Below, one piece after another: positions 25,361-32,317 of a stretch of 64,000 nt of DNA. The translations under genes and the position numbers were made by a program. The stretch covers positions 560,382 to 624,381 of the forward strand of contig RPFO01000819.1 of NCBI GenBank assembly GCA_009746045.1, given 5' to 3'. The notes below the pieces were generated by a model, which was given only the letters and a program-made list of their open reading frames with translations, did no database searches and had not been told where the DNA came from. Source of the stretch: Mesostigma viride (taxonomy: Eukaryota > Streptophyta > Mesostigmatophyceae > Mesostigmatales > Mesostigmataceae). Numbering within the stretch: the stretch's first letter is position 1; every line of letters begins with the position of its first letter.

Positions 25361-25566
25361 ATGGTTCCGGAGGAACTTCAGTAGGTAGTGAACGAGACGA
25401 CTATCCCTTGCCACATACACCTTTTCAAGACCCCTTCCGCGTCCAGGAACAAGAAGTCGACACTTCCTTGATAGGTAATGGGCGGGTCGCCTTCAAGCTA
25501 GGAGCGTCGTGCTGCCCGTTTCGGGACACGCTTTACCTAGAAGCTAGACCTGCTCACAGCGGATAA
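25207..25566 (+). CDS. ORF0: small RGG-rich protein starting inside the LTR
   Basis: 119 codons, from the ATG at 25207 in the LTR, across the LTR end and primer-binding site, to the TAA at 25564-25566. The LTR part has MAYYS, a Ser/Arg stretch and the RGG-like GRGGGR, typical of RNA-binding proteins. The part after the LTR is mixed and ends in a short Cys-containing segment. A 44141-44711 LTR that is heavily diverged here keeps all 51 codons open without an indel, and 16 of 27 changed codons are silent, which argues for translation. An out-of-frame ATG lies 8 bases upstream. Function is unknown; I infer a nucleic-acid-binding accessory. It may instead be the 5' exon of a longer spliced product. 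Confidence 0.6.
   Translation: MAYYSNTYVNALRSAPSRSSFARGLSRGGLTSLGSIRPIRGRGGGRYPRRNNGSGGTSVGSERDDYPLPHTPFQDPFRVQEQEVDTSLIGNGRVAFKLGASCCPFRDTLYLEARPAHSG
25362..25379 (+). other. Candidate primer-binding site
   Basis: Begins TGGTTCCGGAGG two bases after the 5' LTR, in the expected place and with the TGG that pairs with a tRNA CCA end. I cannot name the tRNA. GTTCC-GGA-GGAAC inside it could also fold back on itself, which would suit self-priming (inference). Confidence 0.55.
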
Positions 25567-25883
25567 ATCCTTTCGTAGTTAGCCTGTCCTTCGCCTTGTT
25601 TTCCTGCTTACGGTTGTTTCCTGCCTTAGATCGGGGAGTATTACTGTTCGGAGACGATTAGCGTCGCCGTACCTACACCTTTTTCCTTGTGCTGCTGCTT
25701 TATTAGACGGCCGCACCCGCAGAGTTACGGGGCGCTGTGTTAGGACGAGCGCTGGGATATCCGGCCGCTGACTTAGGACGAGAGCTGGAAACTCCCGCCC
25801 TCCTTCTTCTTTCGGTGATCCAGATCGTCAAGCTAAGTCGCCTACCCCTACCTCGTCTAGCTTGACATCACAAGACACGCCAG

Positions 25884-25889
25884 GTGAGT
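25884..25889 (+). other. Candidate 5' splice site in the leader
   Basis: CAG followed by GTGAGT, a full consensus donor, ten bases before the start of the small RHBD ORF. Pairing it with the acceptor at 26309 would remove that ORF and bring the leader to gag-pol. Pairing with 32312 would bring the leader to the last ORF. Confidence 0.5.
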
Positions 25890-25893
25890 TATC

Positions 25894-26286
25894 ATGAGTC
25901 AACGTCGTGTTTTTACTGCGCCTTCCCATTCATCTAGTGATAATAGTTTAGCTAAGTATTACGTGGTTATTACCCCTCAATGGTCAGCCATTTTCCTCTC
26001 TTGGTCAGATGCTAGGAAGATAGTGCAAAACCGTACATATAATGTAATTAGGTATAAGAAATTTGTTACCTTCGAGGAAGCTCAACAATTCCTTATAGAC
26101 CATAGCGTATCAGATCTAGGCCTACACGTACGTTCTACTCCTCATGGTCGCCCTCCTGTAGAAGCTCTAGATTTTGCTACCCCTCCTTCGTCTCCCCCTA
26201 AGAGGGCTGCATCCTCTTCTAGCTTAGATACTCCTCTCACCTTGGAATTCGGTTCCCTATCCATTACTGTTGTTAAAAAGGATTGA
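25894..26286 (+). CDS. Small ORF with an RNase-H1-type hybrid-binding (Cauli_VI-like) domain
   Basis: 130 codons ending TGA, 94 bases before the gag-pol ATG. Residues 21-68 fit the RHBD/Cauli_VI fold: the YYVVITPQWSAIFLSWSDAR start (aromatic, Gly/Pro turn, then the W-x-x-A/C helix), a middle strand YNVIRYKKF, and the FEEAQQFL helix. Family knowledge: this domain occurs at the N-terminus of eukaryotic RNase H1 and in the caulimovirus translational transactivator, where it binds RNA:DNA hybrids or ribosomes. The C-terminus is Ser/Pro-rich with LTLEFGSLSI near its end. Its place as a separate ORF before gag is unusual. I infer a role in reverse transcription intermediates or in reinitiation of translation; which one is open. 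Confidence 0.7.
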   Translation: MSQRRVFTAPSHSSSDNSLAKYYVVITPQWSAIFLSWSDARKIVQNRTYNVIRYKKFVTFEEAQQFLIDHSVSDLGLHVRSTPHGRPPVEALDFATPPSSPPKRAASSSSLDTPLTLEFGSLSITVVKKD

Positions 26287-26287
26287 T

Positions 26288-26309
26288 TTTAATTTTGTTC
26301 CTGCTGCAG
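26288..26309 (+). other. Candidate 3' splice site before gag-pol
   Basis: A T-rich tract (TTTAATTTTGTTCC) followed by TGCTGCAG, ending at 26309 and 70 bases before the gag-pol ATG. It lies directly after the RHBD ORF stop. Confidence 0.45.
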
Positions 26310-26379
26310 ACCTTCAAGGTTTTTCCTTTTTCTTTTGTTGCTTTCTTCTTTTGATTCCTATTCCTTTACGTAATTAAAG

Positions 26380-29300
26380 ATGGATCCAGTGGGTGGAGAT
26401 ATGTCGCCTATACCTACCAATAATAATAATAATACTACTACTAATAACATTAACAATAACAATACTCGTGGTAACCGACGGGACTCCTTGGAAACGGTAC
26501 ACCATCTCACTCCTCAAGGTATTCTGCGTACCTCACCGCCTTCTCCTGCTGCTGGTGGTCGCCGTCGTCCCTCAATTACCCCACCTACCTATGAACAACG
26601 TATTTCCCAAGTCAGATTTAGTGAGGAACCTTCTTTCGTTGTGAACCAGGCCCCTGCCCCTTCTGCAACCTTGGCTCACCCCTCCAGCAGGTCCTCACAC
26701 ACTAACAATGCTCCTAGGCCTCCTTCCCACCCTGTGCCTTCAATGCCTGCTATTAACACGGGTCGTACCTCGGCCCCTGTCGGCCCTTCTGGGCGCCCTA
26801 GTGCAGTCCCCTTTTTCCCACCTGCTTCCTGGTCCTACCCTGAGACGGCCTATGAGGCTGCCCAGGTTCCTACCCGTGTGGCTGATTTAGAAGTTAATAA
26901 TGATTTCAGTACCATGCCCCTAGATGATAGGAATTATGATCATTTTGCCTATTCCTCTCTTCGTGAGCAATATACTGTCCCCTTCTCCTATGGGCACCAT
27001 CCGGAAACGGTGGCTCCCTCTAGACCCCTACCCAAGACTTTTCCTATCCCTTCCTTCTATCCCGCTTATGTAGCAGTGGAAGATAGTGGCCCTATGGGAA
27101 AAACTGATTCTTCTAATCCCCCTAAGCCTCCTGCTCTTCCCCTCTTTGCCAACCTTCCTAAGCTGGATGTCAAGTCTACCCCTCAACAGTTTTTCACCTT
27201 CATTATGTTGCTCACCCAGAACACAGAGTCCTGGCAGAACCACAATAGGTGGCGCCTCTCTGATGCTGTACTAGTTCCTCATTATCTTACTACCTGCATT
27301 ACTCCTGAACTTGCTAACCTCATCCAGTGTGAGTCTCTTGCCTCTCATGCCTACCCAAACTCTGTAGCAGAATTGTTCAAGCGTTTAGAGAACCATTTAG
27401 TCCCTCCCGATGCAGATTGGCAGGATAGATTATCCTTTGGCACCTTGCAGCAGGGTACCAAGTCCTTCAAAGAATATATGAAAGAGTTTGATGCTCAGAT
27501 GGTACGAATTAGGGATTTGTCGGGTGCAGAAGTACGTGCTCGCTTCCTTCAGGGCCTCAGTAGACCCTTATTGCGTGAAGTCAAGCGCCAGTTCTCTGCC
27601 TACCGTTTTACTGACCTGCCCCTCAAGCATGTGCGTCAGCATCTTTTACGAGTAGCAGATTTCTTCTCCACACCTTCTCTTCCTACCCGTTCCCGTATTA
27701 ATAATATAAGCCTTACCCCTGAGGAGGAAAACTCCTATGTAGAAGAATTAGATATCTGTGTGACTGACCTTTCAGCTCTGGATGTCTCTCATATTACCTG
27801 CTATCATTGTAAGGAAGTAGGTCACCTTAAACGTGAATGCCCCAAGTTCCTTTCGGGTGCTCCCCCTCATCCCGACGCTCGCCCTCCTCGTACCCCTCAG
27901 CGTGCTCCTATTCGTCCCACTTCAGGACACATTCCTTCAGCTACCCCTAGTAGGCTGAATGCTGTGCAGACAGGATCCCCAGGGTTCCCCTATGATAATC
28001 AGGCTCCCGCACCCTCTTCAATCCCTCGTGACCCTCCAGCAGTGGCTTTTCCGCCAGGGTCTTCTTCGGGGTTCGTTCCTATGGATTTGGGGGGGAGGGG
28101 AACAGTAGGCCTGTCAGCCGGGGGTAACCTGGACAGGTCCTTAGATAGTACCCCAGATATTAATTTTTGCTTGCCTGTTTTTATAACCTCTGTAGGAGCT
28201 GAATCATCCCTACCACTACGTGTGCGTCCTCTTATGTTCTTGAATGGTGGTTTAACCGTCCCTCACACTGTTGTAGACCCCTTCTTGCATGCTGATGAAC
28301 TCTTGAATGTCTCTGTGTTGGTAGATAGCGGTGCGGCTAGCTCCTTTGTGAGCGAGGCCCTAGTTAGACGTTTAGGACTAGTCCCTACCCCTCACACCAA
28401 ACCCGTTACTGTTCATTATGCTGATGGTCGCACCAGTCATTCCCCGGGTACGGTGTCCCTTCCCATGGTTATACAAGGACGTACTGTCAACCTGACGGCC
28501 ACTATAGGCCCTATCACTACCGCTGATGTATTACTAGGATTAGATTGGCACCAGGATAATAAGATTACTATTAATTATGATACCATGGTCATTTGGTTTC
28601 CAGATAGCTCTTACTGGGTACCTGAACGTCATTATAGATTGGAAAATTTATCCTTGGTAGATATTACTCCTCCTACACCTGTTGATCCTCCTGTAAGACC
28701 TATACCTGAAGTAATAATGTCAAATGACGAATTACGTTCTGAATTAAAGCAAAATGGATACCTATTATGTATGTTCCTTCAGTTAGAAGTACAACAGATA
28801 CCTAGCACTAACAATAGTGTGGATATAGATGTAAATACAGTGGATACAATAGGAGTAGGATTTACTGAAAATGAAATAGTAAGATACATGGCTGTGATAG
28901 ATTCCTCAAAAGTATTTGAAGAAAAGACTCCTTCTTATCCTCCTCCTCGTTCTGTTTTACACCGTGTAGTTATCAAGGACGGTGCAGTTCCTACGCACTC
29001 TCCGATGTATAGAATGGGCCCTACCGAGTTAAAGGAACTAAAACAGATTTTAGTGTCATTATTAGAAGCAGGATTGATAGAGCCTAGTAACTCCCCCTAC
29101 TCAGCTGGTGTCCTGTTAGTTCCTAAGCCAAATGGCAAGTTTCGCCTAGTTACTGATTATAGGAAGTTGAATGATATTACTGTGAAATCTAAATACCCTC
29201 TACCTCGTATTGACGATATATTTAATAAGGTTAAAGGTTCCACTTGTTTCACAGTACTGGATTGTGCGGATGGTTTTTGGCAGTTGCGGATAGCTCCTGA

Positions 29301-32241
29301 GGATTGCCATAAAACCGCCTTTGCTACCCCTTTTGGTCATTACCAGTTTAGAGTAGCGGCTATGGGACTCTGTAACTCGCCTGCCTCTTTTCAAATGTTA
29401 ATGAATGAAGTGCTTAGACCTGTTATGGGAAATTCTCATCTTCCTCAGGTGTCCTCTGATCTAAAGGATCCCTCCTTCTCCTCTGTTTCTTTATCTGAGC
29501 ATGACCGTTCTTGTGCTCAAGCTTACTTAGATGATATTCTTATTTACTCTCCTGATTTTGAAACGCACCTACGTGATTTAAAGAAAGTATTAGAAATAAT
29601 GGCTGAAAATTCTTTGTGGGCGCGCCGTGCTAAAGTGCGTTCGGGTAGGAGTGTCCCATTTTTAGGGCACGTTCTGTCAGATGCCGGGGTCGCTACCGAC
29701 CCGGATAAAACTAAGTCAATTCAGGAATGGCCTACTCCTACCGACGTTAAAGGTGTACGTAGTTTCCTAGGAATTGCTTCTTACTATAGGCGTTTTATCC
29801 CGCGTTTCGCCACTATAGCAGCCCCTATTAATCATTTATTAAAGAAGGATATCCCCTTTGTTTGGAGTAGTGAGTGTCAGTCTGCTTTTCAGTGCCTAAA
29901 ATCCCTACTCCTTTCCCCTCCTGTACTCATCCTACCGGATACTACTAAACCCTTTGTTGTGGCTACAGATGCTAGTAAAGTAGCTATAGGTGGTGTCCTT
30001 CTCCAGGATCAGGGTCAGGGCTTACAGCCAATTGAATATATCTCTAGGACAATGCTCCCTGCGGAGCGTAACTATCCCGTCCACCAGCAGGAACTCTTAG
30101 CGGTGGTGTATTGTTGCCACGCGTGGCAGCACTTCCTTAAAGGTGCTCAATTTGATGTCTGCCTGAATGAACCCTGTGAGCTAGATCCTTATAGGTTAGT
30201 TATCCAAACGGATCATCGTCCCCTTACCCATCTTCTCTCCCAACCCAACCTTACCCCTCGGCAAGCGCGCTGGATGGAATTTTTAGCACAGTTTTCCCCT
30301 TTTAAACTTCAGTATGTCAAGGGTGTAGATAACATAGTACCAGATGCACTCTCTCGTCGTGCAGACTATTCCTTCTTCGAGGACCTTGATGTTCTCAATA
30401 TTACTCTAGTTCCTACTACTATGGGTGTAACCCCTTATGGTGAACTACCTGATGATGATTCCTATGCCTACCTCTTTCATACAGCTGTTCGCATGCCTGA
30501 TCTCCTTTCTCACGTAGGACTCTCTCTCCCGTGTGAGGCCCTTCCTGTGGCCTCGGTGGGGGGGGAGGGGAAAAATAAAATTTCTATACCGCTTAGCCAT
30601 ATAGCGACTAGGTCAGGAAAGTCTTATGAAAACGTAGTCCCCCTAGGACCTCCCCTTCTCTTCGGCAAGGCGGTAGGAGATCTCTTTAAACCTGTTCTGG
30701 ATACTTCTGTAGCGATGCCTACCTCTGATCTTGAACGCCTTATTAGTAGATTTACGGCCACTGAGCCGGAAGCATTAGCTGCCATTGCTGCACATCCCCA
30801 ACAATTAGGCAAGCACCCTTGTAAATTTGTAGGTGGGTTTTTATATGTGCAGATAGCAGATTCTCCCCCTCAATGGCGCCTGTATGTCCCTCCTATCTGT
30901 CGCTCCTCCTTGCTCTTTGAGTTGCATGACTTAGCTGCTCACCAGGGTGGTAAACGGGTACGGGACCTAGTAGCCCGCTCTTATTACTGGCCTTCCCTTT
31001 ATAAGGATGTGGATGAGTATGTTAGAACTTGTCAATCTTGCCAGGAAATGAAACCCAATAATGTAGGACAGATAGCAGAACCTAGGACCTTGCCTGACCC
31101 TATCATGCCTTGGGATTCTATCATGATGGATTTTGTAGGACCTTTTAGAAAGAATGATAGGGGCAATGCCCAAATCCTTGTGTTCATAGATCGTTTTACT
31201 CGTATGTGCCATCTTGTGCCGTGTCCTTTAGAACTCACCGCACGTGATTGCGCACGCCTATACCTCAATAATGTATATAGATATCATGGATTGAGTAGGC
31301 AGTTTATTAGTGATAAGGATAAATTATTTACCTCAGATTTTTGGCAGCAGTTTTTCGCTGCCATCGGTACCAAGGTTACCTACGGTACTGCCTACCACTC
31401 CTCCTCCTCTCATTTAGTAGAGCGTCTTAATAGAGTAGTAGAAGAAGCGCTTAGGCACTATGTTAATGGCTCGGGTAGTGATTGGGAGGATTATTTATGT
31501 TTGGTAGAGTTCTCCCTCAACAATTGTCCCCAAGCTGCGCATGGATATACGCCCTTCTTCTTAGATACTGGGAGACAGCCCCTTACCCCTACCTCTCTCT
31601 TAGCTAGTCCTCTACGGGACAAGGATGATGTGTCCCGAGATACTGTAGAAGGTGTACAGTCCTTACTAGATAGAATGAAAACTGCTCATGACCACGCGAT
31701 CTCAGGGTATCAAAAAGCTCAGGCTAAGTACCTTGCTAGGTTGCGTGCCTCCTTAGATAGACGAGCACCTGAGATAGAAGTAGGAGATCTAGTATTAGTA
31801 GAAGGCCCCCGTGTTGGCCGTTTTGCTCATAAGTTTGAAGCAGAACTGAAGGTCAAACTTAGGCCTGCCTTCTTAGGACCCTTCCATGTGTTGTCTAGGG
31901 TAGGAAATTTCTTGTATAAGGTCGATATCCCTACCTCTTGGCAAACGCATTCAAACACCTTCCATAGGAGCCAGCTTAAACTGTACCACCCTAGTACGTT
32001 CGCTGGCAGGGAGTTAGCGCCTGCCCCTTTAGAGCATAATCCTGACACTGGGGAAGTAGAAGACGAAGTAGAAAGCATCGTGGCCCATCGAGATATCAAA
32101 AAGGGCCGCGGTACCCAGCGTCAGTATAAAGTGAAGTGGATGTATGCTCGTAGTGAAGTAGATAAGGTTTGGTATACGGAGAGTGAGCTAGATGGGTGTA
32201 GTCGCCTGCTGCAGGAATATAAAACCCTGCACAAGCTCTAG
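26380..32241 (+). CDS. Gag-Pol polyprotein of a chromovirus (Ty3/gypsy)
   Basis: A single intact ORF of 1953 codons. Order with approximate residues: Asn/Thr/Pro-rich N-terminus; capsid-like helical region 250-450; zinc knuckle CYHCKEVGHLKREC (473-486); aspartic protease VLVDSGAASSF (about 647); RT 860-1080 with GLIEPSNSPYSAGVLLVPK and catalytic YLDD (about 1049); RNase H with TDASKVAIGG (about 1193) and TDHRPLTHL; integrase with HHCC zinc finger (1515-1553), DFVG (about 1583), ISDKD (about 1643) and Glu in VERLNR (about 1681); C-terminal chromodomain 1890-1950 with YKVKWMYARSEVDKVWYTESEL. All catalytic residues are present. Gag and Pol share one frame, so there is no frameshift or stop between them. 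Oddities: about 30 extra residues between the MNEVLRPVMGN helix and YLDD, and extra residues before TDHRPL. Confidence 0.97.
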   Translation: MDPVGGDMSPIPTNNNNNTTTNNINNNNTRGNRRDSLETVHHLTPQGILRTSPPSPAAGGRRRPSITPPTYEQRISQVRFSEEPSFVVNQAPAPSATLAHPSSRSSHTNNAPRPPSHPVPSMPAINTGRTSAPVGPSGRPSAVPFFPPASWSYPETAYEAAQVPTRVADLEVNNDFSTMPLDDRNYDHFAYSSLREQYTVPFSYGHHPETVAPSRPLPKTFPIPSFYPAYVAVEDSGPMGKTDSSNPPKPPALPLFANLPKLDVKSTPQQFFTFIMLLTQNTESWQNHNRWRLSDAVLVPHYLTTCITPELANLIQCESLASHAYPNSVAELFKRLENHLVPPDADWQDRLSFGTLQQGTKSFKEYMKEFDAQMVRIRDLSGAEVRARFLQGLSRPLLREVKRQFSAYRFTDLPLKHVRQHLLRVADFFSTPSLPTRSRINNISLTPEEENSYVEELDICVTDLSALDVSHITCYHCKEVGHLKRECPKFLSGAPPHPDARPPRTPQRAPIRPTSGHIPSATPSRLNAVQTGSPGFPYDNQAPAPSSIPRDPPAVAFPPGSSSGFVPMDLGGRGTVGLSAGGNLDRSLDSTPDINFCLPVFITSVGAESSLPLRVRPLMFLNGGLTVPHTVVDPFLHADELLNVSVLVDSGAASSFVSEALVRRLGLVPTPHTKPVTVHYADGRTSHSPGTVSLPMVIQGRTVNLTATIGPITTADVLLGLDWHQDNKITINYDTMVIWFPDSSYWVPERHYRLENLSLVDITPPTPVDPPVRPIPEVIMSNDELRSELKQNGYLLCMFLQLEVQQIPSTNNSVDIDVNTVDTIGVGFTENEIVRYMAVIDSSKVFEEKTPSYPPPRSVLHRVVIKDGAVPTHSPMYRMGPTELKELKQILVSLLEAGLIEPSNSPYSAGVLLVPKPNGKFRLVTDYRKLNDITVKSKYPLPRIDDIFNKVKGSTCFTVLDCADGFWQLRIAPEDCHKTAFATPFGHYQFRVAAMGLCNSPASFQMLMNEVLRPVMGNSHLPQVSSDLKDPSFSSVSLSEHDRSCAQAYLDDILIYSPDFETHLRDLKKVLEIMAENSLWARRAKVRSGRSVPFLGHVLSDAGVATDPDKTKSIQEWPTPTDVKGVRSFLGIASYYRRFIPRFATIAAPINHLLKKDIPFVWSSECQSAFQCLKSLLLSPPVLILPDTTKPFVVATDASKVAIGGVLLQDQGQGLQPIEYISRTMLPAERNYPVHQQELLAVVYCCHAWQHFLKGAQFDVCLNEPCELDPYRLVIQTDHRPLTHLLSQPNLTPRQARWMEFLAQFSPFKLQYVKGVDNIVPDALSRRADYSFFEDLDVLNITLVPTTMGVTPYGELPDDDSYAYLFHTAVRMPDLLSHVGLSLPCEALPVASVGGEGKNKISIPLSHIATRSGKSYENVVPLGPPLLFGKAVGDLFKPVLDTSVAMPTSDLERLISRFTATEPEALAAIAAHPQQLGKHPCKFVGGFLYVQIADSPPQWRLYVPPICRSSLLFELHDLAAHQGGKRVRDLVARSYYWPSLYKDVDEYVRTCQSCQEMKPNNVGQIAEPRTLPDPIMPWDSIMMDFVGPFRKNDRGNAQILVFIDRFTRMCHLVPCPLELTARDCARLYLNNVYRYHGLSRQFISDKDKLFTSDFWQQFFAAIGTKVTYGTAYHSSSSHLVERLNRVVEEALRHYVNGSGSDWEDYLCLVEFSLNNCPQAAHGYTPFFLDTGRQPLTPTSLLASPLRDKDDVSRDTVEGVQSLLDRMKTAHDHAISGYQKAQAKYLARLRASLDRRAPEIEVGDLVLVEGPRVGRFAHKFEAELKVKLRPAFLGPFHVLSRVGNFLYKVDIPTSWQTHSNTFHRSQLKLYHPSTFAGRELAPAPLEHNPDTGEVEDEVESIVAHRDIKKGRGTQRQYKVKWMYARSEVDKVWYTESELDGCSRLLQEYKTLHKL

Positions 32242-32289
32242 TCGTAGGCCTTCTCCTCTCTTATGTTATGTCTGCTGTCGACGGGTGGT

Positions 32290-32312
32290 TGGTTGTCCCC
32301 TCCCCTCCGCAG
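32290..32312 (+). other. Candidate 3' splice site before the last ORF
   Basis: GGTTGTCCCCTCCCCTCCGCAG: a strong pyrimidine tract and CAG ending at 32312, five bases before the ATG at 32318. It would allow a spliced subgenomic RNA for the downstream ORF, in the way retroviruses express env (analogy). Confidence 0.5.
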
Positions 32313-32317
32313 CCGTC

